Shown piece by piece: positions 1 to 9,927 of a stretch of 64,000 nucleotides of DNA (position 1 is the stretch's first letter; each line of letters starts with the position of its first letter). This stretch comes from Methylobacterium fujisawaense. GTDB lineage: Bacteria > Pseudomonadota > Alphaproteobacteria > Rhizobiales > Beijerinckiaceae. The DNA is taken from assembly GCF_014138435.1 (NCBI RefSeq), contig NZ_JACJIM010000008.1, forward strand, positions 186,001 to 250,000, read 5' to 3'. A model generated the notes under the pieces. The model made no database searches. It saw nothing but the letters and a program-made list of their open reading frames with translations, and had not been told where the DNA came from. The translations under genes and the position numbers were made by a program.

Positions 1-404
1 AACACGACGCGCTGCGGCTTGGTCCGCTCGATCTCGGCGATCGCCATGCGGATGGTCTCGCCGAGTTCGAGATCGGACGAATGGACGAGGCTCTGCTGCT
101 GGTTCGGGTCGAGGCTGAGTTCCGGCGCGATGAGTTCGAAGATCTCGATGCCGTCGAGGGACCAGCCGTGGCGCCCGGCGACGTTCAGAAGCTCGCGCCG
201 GCTCTCGGACAGCGTGATGTACAGGCAGCGCTCGCCCCGCCGCACGCCGTCGAGCAGGAACTGCATCGCCAGCGTCGTCTTGCCGGATCCGGGCCGGCCC
301 TCGATGAGGTGCGAGCGCCGGGACGCGTAGCCGCCGTCCAGGATGTGGTCGAGGCCGGCCACTCCGGTACAGACCGGCGCCGCGTCTTGATCGGTCACTG
401 CCAT
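1..404 (-). CDS. KaiC/RadA-like P-loop ATPase, partial (runs off the left edge)
   Basis: The first 134 residues of a minus-strand protein whose C-terminus lies outside the window. It opens MAVTDQDAAPVCTGV and continues GLDHILDGGY, the usual entry of KaiC/GvpD/RadA-type RecA-fold ATPases, followed by the Walker A motif GRPGSGKTTL and a segment like CLYITLSESRREL. These proteins bind ATP through the RecA fold. In alphaproteobacteria, stand-alone KaiC-like proteins often sit with histidine kinases and have signalling roles rather than a true circadian clock. The ATG at 402-404 is the first start upstream of the conserved GLDHIL segment. The Walker B half and any second KaiC domain cannot be assessed here. 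Confidence 0.75.
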   Translation of the reverse strand, partial: MAVTDQDAAPVCTGVAGLDHILDGGYASRRSHLIEGRPGSGKTTLAMQFLLDGVRRGERCLYITLSESRRELLNVAGRHGWSLDGIEIFELIAPELSLDPNQQQSLVHSSDLELGETIRMAIAEIERTKPQRVV

Positions 405-541
405 GTCCAGGTCTCTGCCGTCGCCCGACGGGCGGGCAGCCCACCGACCGCGTGACGGAACGCGGAGCCCGGTCTCGTACACGAAGGAGCGCGCAGGGCG
501 AAACCCCGTCCGCCGCGCTCCTGCGCCGGCCGAGACCGTCT

Positions 542-574
542 GCGCGACCGTCGGCGCGACCGTCGGCGCGACCG
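542..574. repeat. 12-bp tandem repeat, 2.75 copies
   Basis: The unit GCGCGACCGTCG is repeated at 542-553 and 554-565 and partly at 566-574, in the intergenic stretch between the KaiC-like gene and the porin gene. No ORF across 405-676 looks real. The repeat could be simple slippage in GC-rich DNA; no function is inferred. Confidence 0.6.
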
Positions 575-637
575 GGACATCGGTCCTGCCGGACGGCCGC
601 GCCGTGCGGCAGCCGGGATTGGCGCCGCGATGGAGGA

Positions 638-664
638 CCGGCGCCCGCATCCTGCGGGCGCCGG
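638..664 (-). terminator. GC-rich hairpin after the porin gene
   Basis: A perfect inverted repeat with 12-bp arms (CCGGCGCCCGCA and its complement) around a 3-nt loop lies 13 bp past the stop of the OprB gene. It has no clear U-tract, so it may act as an intrinsic terminator or an mRNA 3'-end stabiliser. Confidence 0.5.
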
Positions 665-676
665 GGGGTCGCGCGC

Positions 677-2203
677 TCACTGGCTGCCCGGACCCTTCGC
701 CAGGCCGGCCAGGGTGAACAGGTCCACCGACAGCTTCGCGCCGATCACGAAGGCATCCGGGATCGGCTTCGGACGGAACGGGAAGCGGGTCTGGTCCGGG
801 TCGATCACGTATTGCAGGTTCGGCATCAGCCGCACCGCCGGGGTGAGCTGGATGCCGTAGCTCAGCTCCAGGATGGTCTGCAGGGATTCGACGTTCCTGG
901 TGCCGAGCCCGAGCGCCGTGCGCGCCGCCCGGATGTTGGCCGTGCCCAGCGGCGAGAGCTTCTCCATGGCGAAGACGAAGCCGAGGGTGTCGTAGGGCCG
1001 GCCGGGGAAGGTGCCGGTCAGCACGGCGCCGCCCTCCAGGAAGTAATCCTGGGTCTGCCGGCCGCCGGTCCCGCCGAGCGCGACGCCGAAGACCGACAGG
1101 CCCTGGATGCCGTTCGGGTCCGGCCGCCAGACCATTTGGTCGAAGCGGGCGTAGACCGCCGAGCGGCCGAACCGGGTCAGCGGATCGAGGCCGCTGAAGA
1201 CCCGGGCGCCGCCCCGCTGGTCGAGCACGGGATCCTTGTAGTCCGACCGGTCGAAGACGACGCCGACGCTGTAGTTGCGCGGCAGCGGGTCATTGCCGAA
1301 ATTGGTCGAGTAGCCGACTTCCACCGGCACCAGGACACCGGTAGCGCCGTTGGTCGACCAGTCGATCCCGTTCTGCGTCGGCAACTGGTCGCGGGGGTTC
1401 ACCTCGTAGATGCCGGCGTGCAGGAACACCTTGTCGTTGACCCAGGCCTTGGCATGGCCGCCCCAGGTGGCGATCGGCCAGTAGGTGAAGTTCGTCAGCT
1501 TGAAGATGGACTTCGGCGCGCCGCAGGTCGCGTTGTTCTGGAAGTTGCAGTAGAGCGGCGAGGCCAGGAAGTTCGGGTTGGCCAGCAGGCGGCCGACCTC
1601 GAGGTCGAGGCGGTTGTCGAACAGCTTCTGCTCATAGGACAGCAGGGTGAGATGGGCGGTCTGGCCGCCGCCGTAGATCTCCTGCACGCTGCCGTCGAAG
1701 CCGATGGAATCCTGCGCCAGGCTCCGTCCGTGGCGCTGGGTGACGACGGTGTGGACCGAGCCGCCGTCGATCCCCGCGAGACGCGCGAGATCGGCGTCGA
1801 GGCCGAAGGCGATCTGGCCGGCATAGGCCGATCCCTGGCGGATGCCGCCGGACGGGTTGGCGGCGAACTCGCCGGTGTAGTTCAGGATCATGCTGATCCC
1901 GTTGCCCAGATCGAGGGTGCCCGGCGGCAGGCTGGGCGGCGTCGCGCTGCTGCCCTGCACGTCGAGGCTGGCCGCGGCGCTGCTGGCGCCCGAGAAGCTC
2001 CGCGCCTCCCGGATGACCCGCCGCCGGGCGCGGTTCGCCCGGTACCGGGCCTTCTGCGCCGGATTCGCCTTCGGCCCCGGATTCACCAGCGACGGTCCCC
2101 CGTCCGGAGCCGTGGCTTCAACCTGTGCGACCGCCGGACACGCGCCCGCCGTGACCGTCGCGGCACAGAATGCGAGCGCGGCCCATCGCCTATACTTTCC
2201 CAT
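677..2203 (-). CDS. OprB-family carbohydrate-selective porin
   Basis: An outer-membrane beta-barrel protein of 508 residues. A Sec signal peptide (basic MGKYRRW, hydrophobic ALAFCAATVTAG, cut near AVAQ/VE) is followed by a low-complexity linker rich in Ala, Pro and Arg, then a long barrel domain ending in the OprB pattern of repeated amphipathic strands with ELSYGIQLTPAVRLMPNLQY and a final VDPDQ region. The C-terminal region shows the usual aromatic spacing. The ATG at 2201-2203 follows a GGGGGAG ribosome site. OprB porins admit mono- and disaccharides. It lies just downstream of the sugar-oxidation genes on the same strand, so it probably supplies their substrate. Confidence 0.88.
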   Translation of the reverse strand: MGKYRRWAALAFCAATVTAGACPAVAQVEATAPDGGPSLVNPGPKANPAQKARYRANRARRRVIREARSFSGASSAAASLDVQGSSATPPSLPPGTLDLGNGISMILNYTGEFAANPSGGIRQGSAYAGQIAFGLDADLARLAGIDGGSVHTVVTQRHGRSLAQDSIGFDGSVQEIYGGGQTAHLTLLSYEQKLFDNRLDLEVGRLLANPNFLASPLYCNFQNNATCGAPKSIFKLTNFTYWPIATWGGHAKAWVNDKVFLHAGIYEVNPRDQLPTQNGIDWSTNGATGVLVPVEVGYSTNFGNDPLPRNYSVGVVFDRSDYKDPVLDQRGGARVFSGLDPLTRFGRSAVYARFDQMVWRPDPNGIQGLSVFGVALGGTGGRQTQDYFLEGGAVLTGTFPGRPYDTLGFVFAMEKLSPLGTANIRAARTALGLGTRNVESLQTILELSYGIQLTPAVRLMPNLQYVIDPDQTRFPFRPKPIPDAFVIGAKLSVDLFTLAGLAKGPGSQ

Positions 2204-2287
2204 GTGACTCCCCCTTAACCGCGCGGCCTTGCCTGGCTCTGTCGCGTTCGTGTCCCGCAGGGGGCCTCCCGGTCAGTCCGTGTCCGG

Positions 2288-3214
2288 TCAGTCCGTGAAG
2301 GCCTCCACCGTGCGGCGCTCGCCGCGCATGAAGGCGTCGGCGGCGTGGATCAGCGGATTCAGGTCGACGTCGCTGGCGCCGGAGCGGACCAGGGCGGCGA
2401 AACGGTCGTAGAGGCCGCGGTACTCCGCCTCGGGCGGGAGCGGCTGGTCGCGGCCGTCGATCGTCAGGACGGCCCCGCCTTGCGAAAGCACCAGGGTACC
2501 GTCGTCGGTCTCGACCCGGATGTCCCAGGTCTGCGGCCCGGTCTGGCGCCAGTCGAACCGGGCCCGGATCGGGGTGCCGGCGGCATCGGCGAAATGCAGG
2601 TCGGCGGCGATCGGCGCCTGCCGGTTCTCCGGCACCGACAGGGTCGCGCCGGTCAGGTGGAACGGCGGCAGGATATGCGTGGCGATGGACAGGGCGTTGA
2701 TCCCCGGATCGAACACGCCCATCCCGCCCGCGTCCCAGATCCAGTCCTGGCCCGGGTGCCAGTGCCGGACATCCTCCAGCCAAGCGATCTCCACCGACCG
2801 GATCCGGCGGCCCGACAGCCAGCGGCGCGCGGGCTCCACCCCCGGCGCGAAGCGCGAGTGCCAGCTCGCGAACAGGCTCACGCCCCGGGTCCGAGCGGCC
2901 TCGACCAGGAGCCCGACCTCGGCCAGCGTCGCCCCCGGGGGCTTCTCGAGGAAGACGTGGCGGCCCGCCGCGATCCCCGCCAGGGCCGCCGCGAACCGCG
3001 CCTGCGGCGGCTGGCACAGGGCGACGGCGTCGAGGTCGCCGTGCGCCGCCAGCATCGCCTCCAGGCTGCCGTAGCTCGGCACGCCGTCGAGCCCGCCATG
3101 CCGGCTCGCCACCGCCACGAGGCTGTAATCCGGGGAGGCGGCGATGACCGGCAGATGCTGGTCGCGGGCGATCTTGCCGACACCCACCAGACCGATGCGG
3201 ATCGGGCTCGCCAT
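2288..3214 (-). CDS. Gfo/Idh/MocA-family sugar 1-dehydrogenase (probable D-galactose/L-arabinose 1-dehydrogenase)
   Basis: 308 residues. The N-terminal Rossmann fold starts IRIGLVGVGKIARDQHLP, with the GxGxxA nucleotide-binding turn; the family motif EKPPG lies near residue 93. The C-terminal half is the alpha/beta substrate domain. NAD(P)-dependent enzymes of this type oxidise the anomeric carbon of galactose or arabinose to the lactone. The gene is 1 bp from the AraD1-like gene upstream and in the same operon as a semialdehyde dehydrogenase, which supports step one of an oxidative pentose/hexose pathway. Which sugar is preferred cannot be read from the sequence. Confidence 0.8.
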   Translation of the reverse strand: MASPIRIGLVGVGKIARDQHLPVIAASPDYSLVAVASRHGGLDGVPSYGSLEAMLAAHGDLDAVALCQPPQARFAAALAGIAAGRHVFLEKPPGATLAEVGLLVEAARTRGVSLFASWHSRFAPGVEPARRWLSGRRIRSVEIAWLEDVRHWHPGQDWIWDAGGMGVFDPGINALSIATHILPPFHLTGATLSVPENRQAPIAADLHFADAAGTPIRARFDWRQTGPQTWDIRVETDDGTLVLSQGGAVLTIDGRDQPLPPEAEYRGLYDRFAALVRSGASDVDLNPLIHAADAFMRGERRTVEAFTD

Positions 3215-3215
3215 C

Positions 3216-4196
3216 TCAGAGCACCCGCACAGCCGGATCGGTGGGCGGGGCGGCCGCCAGGGGGTTGCGCAGGGGCAGCGCGAACGGCGCGGCCTCGATC
3301 TCGAACACGTCGCCGGGCCGGGTCGCGACGCCGTCGCTGAACGACAGGGTGGCGGTCCCGAAGAAGTGGACGTGCACGTCGCCGGGGCGCCGGAAGGGTG
3401 CGTATTTGAAGTGGTGCCGCTCCAGGTTGGCGATGCTGTGGGACATGTTCGCCTCCCCGGAGAGGAACGGCTTCTCCCAGAGCACGGCGCCGTCGCGCAG
3501 GATGCGGCTGGTCCCGCGCACGTCCGGGGGAAGCGCCCCGAGCCACAGCTCCGGGCCGAGGGCGGCCGGGCGCAGCTTGGAATGGGCGAGCCACAGGTAG
3601 TTGCCGCGCTCGGTCACGTGGTCGGAGAACTCGTTCGCCAGGGCGAAGCCGAGGCGCACCGGGGTGCCGTCGGCGTCGACCAGGTAGATCCCGGCGATCT
3701 CCGGCTCCTCGCCGCCGTCGCGGGCGAAGGCCGGCGAGACAAGCGGCTCGCCGGAGGCGACCAGGCCGGAGCCGTCGCCCTTGTAGAACCATTCCGGCTG
3801 CACGCCGGCCTCGCCCGGCGCCGGCTTGCCGCCCTCGACGCCCATCCGGAACATGCGCATCGAGTCGGTCGGCGCCGGGTCGGCCGCGGCCGCGCGGTGC
3901 ATCGCGTCGCGGCCCTCCGCGGAGCCGAGATGCGTCAGGCCGGTGCCGCTCAGCATCAGGTGGGCGGGATCGGCGTGGTCGATGGGCGGCAGGAGCCGGA
4001 CCGTGTCGAGATCGACGGGCGCGCCGAGTCCCGCCCGCTCCGCCGTCGCGGCCAGATCGTCCCCCGCCTCGAGAGCCCTGCGCGCCAGGGCGCGCACGCT
4101 GTCGACGCCGAGCACCCGCCGCGCCCGACCGTCGGCGAGCAGCGCGACCCCCCGCTGCCCGTCGGCGGCGCGGAATTGTAGGAGTGATCGTCCCAT
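3216..4196 (-). CDS. AraD1/GguC-family protein (fumarylacetoacetase-like fold)
   Basis: 326 residues, starting MGRSLLQFRAADGQRGVALL. It matches the AraD1/GguC group, with segments such as LLPPIDHADPAHLMLSGTGLTHLGSA, PEWFYKGDGSG and EPEIAGIYLVDADGTPVRLGFALANEFSDHVTE. The family has an FAH-like fold, and its members sit in sugar-acid gene clusters, where they are proposed to dehydrate 2-keto-3-deoxy acids. The position between the dehydrogenase and the semialdehyde dehydrogenase fits conversion of 2-keto-3-deoxy-arabonate to alpha-ketoglutarate semialdehyde. That activity is inferred from context; no other candidate for the step is visible in the window. Confidence 0.78.
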   Translation of the reverse strand: MGRSLLQFRAADGQRGVALLADGRARRVLGVDSVRALARRALEAGDDLAATAERAGLGAPVDLDTVRLLPPIDHADPAHLMLSGTGLTHLGSAEGRDAMHRAAAADPAPTDSMRMFRMGVEGGKPAPGEAGVQPEWFYKGDGSGLVASGEPLVSPAFARDGGEEPEIAGIYLVDADGTPVRLGFALANEFSDHVTERGNYLWLAHSKLRPAALGPELWLGALPPDVRGTSRILRDGAVLWEKPFLSGEANMSHSIANLERHHFKYAPFRRPGDVHVHFFGTATLSFSDGVATRPGDVFEIEAAPFALPLRNPLAAAPPTDPAVRVL

Positions 4197-4268
4197 CTGT
4201 GTCCTCCCGGGGACGACCGCTTCGGGTCGTCCTGAACGCGCGGCCGTCGAGGGTCGCGCGGCGGCCTG

Positions 4269-5876
4269 TCAGCGGCCGGGTTGCGGATCGAGAACGCCGT
4301 CGATCCGGCGCGCGAGATGCCAGGGATTGTCCGGGCGCAGGGGCGGCGGCAGGAGCGCGTCGGGCAGGTCCTGGTAGCAGACCGGGCGCAGGAACCGTTC
4401 GATCGCCAGCGTGCCCACCGAGCTGCTCCGGCCGTCCGAGGTCGCCGGGAACGGCCCGCCATGCACCATCGCGGGGGCGACCTCGACGCCGGTGGGCCAG
4501 CCGTTCGCCAGGATCCGTCCGGCCTTGCGGGCCAGCAGCGGCACGAGCCCGGCGGCGAGATGCTCGTCCGCGCGGTCGAGGTGCAACGTCGCGGTGAGCT
4601 GCCCGCCGAGGGACTCGAGGAGCCGGGTGACCTCCGCCATGTCGGCGGCGGCGACCAGCAGCGCGGCCGGACCGAACATCTCGTCGGCGAGGGCCGGATC
4701 CGCGAGGACGTGGCGCGCCTCCGTGCGCAGCAGGCAGGCGGGGGCGCCCCCCGGCCCGGCGGCCGCCCCGCGCGCCGCGACCGTCACTCCCGGTCGGGCC
4801 GCCAGCGCGGCGACGGCGTGCGCGAACCGGTCGCGGATGTCCGGGGTGAGCATGGTGTGCGGCACACTCTCCCGGATCGCCGCGGCGGCGGCCTCCGCGA
4901 AGGCGTCGAGGTCGGAGCCGGCGATCCCGATCAGCAGACCGGGATTGGTGCAGAACTGCCCCGCCCCCAGCGTCAGCGACTGGACGAAGCCCGCCGCCAG
5001 GGACGCGCTCCGGGCCCGCAGGGCGCCGGGCAGGAGCACGACCGGGTTGACCGCGCTCATCTCGGCATAGACCGGGATCGGCTCGGGCCGGCCGGCGGCC
5101 ACCCGCATCAGGGCGAGTCCGCCCGCGCGCGACCCGGTGAAGCCGACGGCCTTGATCCGCGGGTCGGCGACCAGGGCGCTTCCGAGGTCCGTGGACGGTC
5201 CCGGCAGGTAGGAGAACGTGCCCTCGGGCAGGCCGCCGGTGGCCACCGCCGCACGCACGGCCCGCGCGACCAGCTCCCCGGTCCCGGGATGGGCCGGATG
5301 GCCCTTCACCACCACCGGGCAGCCCGCCGCCAGGGCGGCGGCGGTGTCGCCCCCCGCCACCGAGAAGGCCAGCGGGAAGTTCGAGGCGCCGAACACCGCC
5401 ACCGGGCCGATCGCGACGTGGCGCCGGCGCAGGTCCGGCCGGGGCAGCGGCTGCCGCTTGTGCTGCGCCGGATCGATCGTCGCCCGGATCCACGCGCCGG
5501 AGCGGACGAGATCCGCGAACAGCCGCAGCTGCCCGACCGTGCGGGCGCGCTCGCCCTCCAGCCGCGCCCGCGGCAGGCCGGTCTCGGCCATCGCCCGCTC
5601 GACGAGCGGCGCGCCGAGATCGGCGATGCCCTCGGCCACAGCTTCGAGACAGCGAGCGCGTGTTTCTGGTGGCGTCTCCGCGAAATGCGGGAACGCCGCC
5701 TCCGCCAGCGTGCAGGCGGCCTCCACCTCCCGAGGGCCTGCGGCCGAGAAGGCTGGCTCCAGGGGCGCTCCGGTGGCGGGATCCACGGCCCGGAAGAGCG
5801 CGGCTGTGGTCACGTCGGTGGCGCCGATCAGGACGCTGCCGCGGATCGTCACGGACCCTGGTGATTCACTACTCAT
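4269..5876 (-). CDS. alpha-ketoglutarate semialdehyde (2,5-dioxovalerate) dehydrogenase
   Basis: An NADP-type aldehyde dehydrogenase of about 535 residues. Characteristic parts are [35 protein letters not shown] (nucleotide binding), [10 protein letters not shown], the glutamate segment [11 protein letters not shown] and the catalytic cysteine in GQFCTNPG. It matches the KGSADH group that ends the arabinose, galactarate and hydroxyproline pathways by making alpha-ketoglutarate. Start choice: the ATG at 5876 has no ribosome site and overlaps a candidate operator. A GTG at 5855 ([10 protein letters not shown] after CAGGG) aligns better with the usual family N-terminus, so the protein may be 7 residues shorter. 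Confidence 0.87.
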   Translation of the reverse strand: MSSESPGSVTIRGSVLIGATDVTTAALFRAVDPATGAPLEPAFSAAGPREVEAACTLAEAAFPHFAETPPETRARCLEAVAEGIADLGAPLVERAMAETGLPRARLEGERARTVGQLRLFADLVRSGAWIRATIDPAQHKRQPLPRPDLRRRHVAIGPVAVFGASNFPLAFSVAGGDTAAALAAGCPVVVKGHPAHPGTGELVARAVRAAVATGGLPEGTFSYLPGPSTDLGSALVADPRIKAVGFTGSRAGGLALMRVAAGRPEPIPVYAEMSAVNPVVLLPGALRARSASLAAGFVQSLTLGAGQFCTNPGLLIGIAGSDLDAFAEAAAAAIRESVPHTMLTPDIRDRFAHAVAALAARPGVTVAARGAAAGPGGAPACLLRTEARHVLADPALADEMFGPAALLVAAADMAEVTRLLESLGGQLTATLHLDRADEHLAAGLVPLLARKAGRILANGWPTGVEVAPAMVHGGPFPATSDGRSSSVGTLAIERFLRPVCYQDLPDALLPPPLRPDNPWHLARRIDGVLDPQPGR

Positions 5877-5880
5877 ACAA
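5870..5880 (-). promoter_or_regulatory. candidate operator for the FadR/GntR regulator (copy 1)
   Basis: The plus strand reads TACTCATACAA. It differs at one of 11 bases from TACTCAGACAA at 9857-9867, in front of the sugar transporter. A weaker match (8 of 11) lies at 5951-5961. Both strong copies sit in promoter regions of the same catabolic locus, as expected for binding by the regulator encoded at 6027. Confidence 0.4.
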
Positions 5881-6026
5881 TTAGGCTAGGGCAGTTCGCC
5901 TCCCGCCGCAAGCGCGGCCGTGTTTCCGGTGCAGGGGGTGTTCCTCTTTGCGCTCCTACAACTTCAGGATAGAATCGCGCCGATCCCGCCCCGACCGACC
6001 CGGTGGCCCGGACTGGAGGTGGACGA

Positions 6027-6767
6027 GTGAGGCAGGATCGCGGTCCGGAGAACGTCACGCTGCCCCTCGCCTCGGGCTCGCGCCGCATCCACGGCTCGGT
6101 CGCCCGCGATCTGGGGGTGGCGATCCTCGGCGGCCGCTACGCCCCCGGGGACGTGCTGCCCGGGGAGATCGAATTCTCTGAGAAATTGAACGTCTCGCGC
6201 ACCGCCTATCGCGAGGCGATCCGCATCCTGAGCGCGAAGGGGCTCGTCGAGAGCCGCCCGCGCACCGGCACCCGCGTGAGCCAGCGCAGCCGCTGGAACC
6301 TGCTCGACCCCGACATCCTCGCCTGGGCCTTCGAGTCGGAGCCGAGCGAGTCCTTCATCCGCGACCTGTTCGAGCTGCGGATGATCGTCGAGCCGGCGGC
6401 GGCGGCGCTCGCGGCGGAGCGGCGCTCGGGCCTCGACCTCGCCCGGATGGGCCATGCCCTGGAGGAGATGGGCCGCAACGGCCTCGCCACCGAGGCCGGA
6501 CGGGCCGCCGACCAGGCCTTCCACAACACGATCCTGGAATCGGCCCGCAACGGGGCGCTGATGGCCCTGTCGAGTTCCATCGCCGCCGCGGTCACGTGGA
6601 CGACGATCTTCAAGCATCGCCGCCAGGGCCTGCCCCGGGATCCGATGCCCGACCACCGCGCCCTCTACGACGCGATCGTGGCGGGCGACCCGGCCGCCGC
6701 CCGGGAGACCATGACCGAGCTGGTCCGCCTCGCCCTCGCCGACACCGAGCTGGCGATGCGCCCCTGA
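6027..6767 (+). CDS. FadR-subfamily GntR transcriptional regulator
   Basis: 246 residues from the GTG at 6027, chosen over the ATG at 6003 because GGAGG (6015-6019) is ideally spaced from it. The N-terminal winged helix includes LPGEIEFSEKLNVSRTAYREAIRILSAKGLVESRPRTGT, and the C-terminal FCD domain includes the helix LFELRMIVEPAAAALAA and the metal-binding histidine segments AFHNTIL and PDHRALYDAI. FCD regulators sense organic or sugar acids. It is divergent from the semialdehyde dehydrogenase operon and close to the dehydratase, so it probably controls both in response to a pathway acid. Confidence 0.85.
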   Translation: MRQDRGPENVTLPLASGSRRIHGSVARDLGVAILGGRYAPGDVLPGEIEFSEKLNVSRTAYREAIRILSAKGLVESRPRTGTRVSQRSRWNLLDPDILAWAFESEPSESFIRDLFELRMIVEPAAAALAAERRSGLDLARMGHALEEMGRNGLATEAGRAADQAFHNTILESARNGALMALSSSIAAAVTWTTIFKHRRQGLPRDPMPDHRALYDAIVAGDPAAARETMTELVRLALADTELAMRP

Positions 6768-6807
6768 CGGAGCCGGCGGCGTCCGCGCCGCCGGCCCGGC
6801 CCTCGTC

Positions 6808-8607
6808 TCAGTGGTTGTCGCGCGGCACGCCCCGGGTCTGGGCGATGCGCTGGAACGCCTCGGCGCCCTCCAGGATGGCCCCGGTGTGCATCTGCCCCAC
6901 GGCGGCGCGCTGCATCGCCTGCCACGGCGTCTGCGAGGCCGGATAGGCGTAGCCGCCCGCCGCCTCCAGGGCGCTGCGGCGGCGGGCGATCTCGTCCGCG
7001 TCGACCAGCATGTCGGCGGTGCCGCGGCGCAGGTCGATCCGCACCCGGTCGCCGGTGCGCAGGAGCGCGAGGCCGCCGCCGGCCGCCGCCTCGGGCGAGG
7101 CGTTGAGGATCGACGGCGAGCCCGAGGTGCCGGACTGGCGCCCGTCGCCCAGGCAGGGCAGCGCGTGCACGCCGGCCCGGATCAGCTGCGCGGGCGGGCG
7201 CATGTTCACCACCTCGGCGGCCCCGGGATAGCCGATCGGCCCGGCCCCGCGCATGATCAGGATGGTCTCCGCGGTGATGCCGAGGCTCGGGTCGTCGATC
7301 CGGGCGTGGTAATCCTCCGGTCCGTCGAAGACCACGACGGGACCCTCGAAGGCGTCCGGATCCTCCGGGTTCGACAGGTAGCGGGCGCGGAACTCGTCGC
7401 CGATGACGCTGGTCTTCATGACCGCGGCGTCGAACAGGTTGCCGCGCAGGACCAGGAAGCCCGCCGCCTCCTTGAGGGGCCGGTCGATCGGCCGGATGAC
7501 GTCCTCGTCCTCGATCACGGCGCCGCGGCAATTGTCGCCGAGGGTGCGCCCGTTGACCGTCAGCGCGCCTTCCCGGATCAGGTCGCGGCGCATGAGCTGC
7601 GCCACCACCGCGGGCAAGCTGCCGGCGCGGTAGTAATCCTCGCCAAGATAGGTGCCCGCCGGCTGCAGGTTGACCAGCAGAGGCACGTCGAGCCCGTGGG
7701 TCTGCCAGTCCGTGATGTCGAGGTCGACCCCCATGTGGCGGGCGATCGCCGCGAGGTGGATCGGCGCGTTGGTCGAGCCGCCGATCGCCGAATTGACCGC
7801 GATGGCGTTGAGGAAGGCGTCGCGGGTCAGGATGTCGGAGGGCTTCAGGTCCTCGGCCACCATGGCGACGATGCGCTTACCGGTCTGGTAGGCGGCCTCC
7901 TGCCGGTCGCGGTAGGGCGCCGGGATCGCGGCCGAGCCGGGCAGCATCATGCCCAGGGCCTCGGCGAGCGTGTTCATCGTGGTGGCGGTGCCCATCGTGT
8001 TGCAGAAGCCGGTCGAGGGCGCCGACGAGGTAACGAGCTTGATGAAGCCGTCATGGTCGATCTCGCCGGCCGCCAGCATCGCGCGGGCCTTCCAGACGAT
8101 CGTGCCGGAGCCCGTGCGCTGGCCCTTGAACCAGCCGTTGAGCATCGGCCCCACCGACAGGGCGATGGCCGGGATGTTCACGGTGGCGGCGGCCATCAGG
8201 CAGGCCGGGGTGGTCTTGTCGCAGCCCGTGGTCAGCACGACCCCGTCCAGCGGGTAGCCGAAGAGCAGCTCCACGAGGCCCAGATAGGCGAGGTTGCGGT
8301 CGAGGCCCGCGGTCGGCCGCTTGCCGGTCTCCTGGATCGGGTGGACGGGGAATTCCAGGACGATCCCGCCCGCCTCGCGGATGCCCTCGCGGATCCGCTC
8401 CGCGAGGACGAGATGGTGGCGATTGCACGGGGACAGGTCCGAGCCGGTCTGGGCGATGCCGATGATCGGCCTGCCCGAGCGCAGCTCCTCCAGGCTGAGG
8501 CCGAAGTTCAGGTAGCGCTCCAGGTAGAGCGCCGTCATGTCGATATTGTCGGGGTTGTCGAACCAGGCGCGGGAGCGCAGGGGCCGTGCAATCGGTCGGT
8601 CGGTCAT
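6808..8607 (-). CDS. IlvD/Edd-family aldonate dehydratase (probable L-arabonate dehydratase)
   Basis: 599 residues. The Fe-S dehydratase pattern is clear: [41 protein letters not shown] with two cluster cysteines, and [15 protein letters not shown]. The N-terminal [21 protein letters not shown] is typical of the sugar-acid branch rather than dihydroxyacid dehydratase. It removes water from arabonate or galactonate to give the 2-keto-3-deoxy acid. Its stop region overlaps nothing, but its start overlaps the mutarotase stop by 4 bp, indicating coupled translation. Substrate choice (arabonate, fuconate or galactonate) is inferred from neighbours. Confidence 0.86.
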   Translation of the reverse strand: MTDRPIARPLRSRAWFDNPDNIDMTALYLERYLNFGLSLEELRSGRPIIGIAQTGSDLSPCNRHHLVLAERIREGIREAGGIVLEFPVHPIQETGKRPTAGLDRNLAYLGLVELLFGYPLDGVVLTTGCDKTTPACLMAAATVNIPAIALSVGPMLNGWFKGQRTGSGTIVWKARAMLAAGEIDHDGFIKLVTSSAPSTGFCNTMGTATTMNTLAEALGMMLPGSAAIPAPYRDRQEAAYQTGKRIVAMVAEDLKPSDILTRDAFLNAIAVNSAIGGSTNAPIHLAAIARHMGVDLDITDWQTHGLDVPLLVNLQPAGTYLGEDYYRAGSLPAVVAQLMRRDLIREGALTVNGRTLGDNCRGAVIEDEDVIRPIDRPLKEAAGFLVLRGNLFDAAVMKTSVIGDEFRARYLSNPEDPDAFEGPVVVFDGPEDYHARIDDPSLGITAETILIMRGAGPIGYPGAAEVVNMRPPAQLIRAGVHALPCLGDGRQSGTSGSPSILNASPEAAAGGGLALLRTGDRVRIDLRRGTADMLVDADEIARRRSALEAAGGYAYPASQTPWQAMQRAAVGQMHTGAILEGAEAFQRIAQTRGVPRDNH

Positions 8608-9767
8608 TTCTGGGTCCGGTGAGCGGGGCTGGTCGAGAACCGGTAGGCGATCACGTTCCGGTAGGTCTTGCCGGGGTCGAGCCGGGCGGAGCCGAAGGCC
8701 GGCTGGTTCGGCGTGTCGGGGAAGAGTTCCGGCTCCAGCGCCAGGGCGTCCGACTGCCGGTAGGCGAGGCCGGATTTACCCACCACCGTCGCGTTGAGGA
8801 AGTTGCCGGCATAGAACTGCACCCCCGGCTGGTTGCTCGCCACCTCGAGGATCCGGCCCGATTCCGGATCCTCGACCCGCGCCACGAGGTGCGGCTCGGC
8901 CGTGGGCGCGTCGGTGACGACCCAGTTGTGGTCGTAGCCGCGCGCCCGCACGATCTGCTCGTCCCGCCCGTCGCGGATCCGCGCGCCGATCACCGTGGGC
9001 TTGCGGAAGTCGAAGGGCGTGCCGGCCACCGGCAAGTGCGCGCCGGTGGGGATCAGGGTGGCGTCGACCGGCGTGAAGCGCTCCGCCGGGATGGTCAGGG
9101 TCTGATCGAGGATCGAGCGGCCCGAGCCCTCACCCGCGAGGTTGAAGAAGCTGTGGTTGGTCAGGTTGACGATCGTCGGCTTGTCGGTCGTGGCCTCGTA
9201 GGTGACCGTCAGCGTGTCGGTCGCGTCGAGCGTGTAGGTGGCGGTGGCCGTGAGCGTTCCGGGATAGCCCTCCTCCCCGTCCGGGCTGACGTAGCGCAGG
9301 GTGACCGACGGGGCCGCGCCGCCCTTGACCGCGGTGATCGTCCAGAGCCGCTTGTCGAAGCCGGCCGCGCCGCCGTGCAGGGCGTTCGGGCCGTCGTTGG
9401 TGGCCAGCGTGTAGGTCTGGCCGTCGAGGGTGAAGCGCCCGGCGCGGATGCGGTTGGCGTAGCGCCCGACGCTCACGCCGAAATAACTGCCCTTGGTCAG
9501 GTAGGAGGCGAGGTCGGTGTAGCCGAGCACCACATCCGCGGCCTTGCCGGACCGGTCCGGGACGTCGAGGCTCCGCAGGAGCGCGCCCCACGACAGGATC
9601 CGGGCCGTGATCCCCTTGCCGTTCGTCAGCGTCACCTCCTCCACCGACCGGCCGTCCGGCAGGGTGCCGAACACCGTCCGGACCGGTTCGGCCGCCCGGA
9701 CCGGAGCCGGGATCAGGCCCGGGATCGCCGCGCAGGCGCACAGCGCCAGGGGTCCCACTCCACGCAT
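8604..9767 (-). CDS. galM: aldose 1-epimerase (mutarotase), exported
   Basis: 387 residues from the ATG at 9765-9767, preceded by AGGGGAGGA; the longer upstream ORF start is less likely. A signal peptide ([27 protein letters not shown]) precedes the GalM fold: [28 protein letters not shown] with the catalytic histidine, [12 protein letters not shown], and near the end [12 protein letters not shown]. It interconverts alpha and beta anomers, here probably in the periplasm, supplying the anomer used by the importer or the 1-dehydrogenase. It is the first gene of an operon with the dehydratase and divergent from the sugar importer. Confidence 0.87.
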   Translation of the reverse strand: MRGVGPLALCACAAIPGLIPAPVRAAEPVRTVFGTLPDGRSVEEVTLTNGKGITARILSWGALLRSLDVPDRSGKAADVVLGYTDLASYLTKGSYFGVSVGRYANRIRAGRFTLDGQTYTLATNDGPNALHGGAAGFDKRLWTITAVKGGAAPSVTLRYVSPDGEEGYPGTLTATATYTLDATDTLTVTYEATTDKPTIVNLTNHSFFNLAGEGSGRSILDQTLTIPAERFTPVDATLIPTGAHLPVAGTPFDFRKPTVIGARIRDGRDEQIVRARGYDHNWVVTDAPTAEPHLVARVEDPESGRILEVASNQPGVQFYAGNFLNATVVGKSGLAYRQSDALALEPELFPDTPNQPAFGSARLDPGKTYRNVIAYRFSTSPAHRTQK

Positions 9768-9833
9768 CGCATCCTCCCCTCGATGAAGCCGCCCGTCCCG
9801 CCGATCCTGCGCCGGCACGCGACGGGGACGCGG

Positions 9834-9860
9834 TTGACGTCCGCGAATCCGATATATACT
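9834..9860 (+). promoter_or_regulatory. candidate sigma-70-type promoter of the sugar importer
   Basis: TTGACG at 9834-9839 and TATACT at 9855-9860 are separated by 15 bp, slightly short. The downstream edge overlaps the operator-like motif at 9857-9867, which would suit repression. Confidence 0.35.
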
Positions 9861-9867
9861 CAGACAA
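9857..9867 (+). promoter_or_regulatory. candidate operator for the FadR/GntR regulator (copy 2)
   Basis: TACTCAGACAA differs at one of 11 positions from the motif at 5870-5880. It lies between galM and the importer gene, just downstream of a possible -10 box. Confidence 0.4.
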
Positions 9868-9927
9868 ATGAAATGGACAACATGGGACCGCCGGCAAGGC
9901 GGCCCGGAACGCAGAGGACAACGCCGG

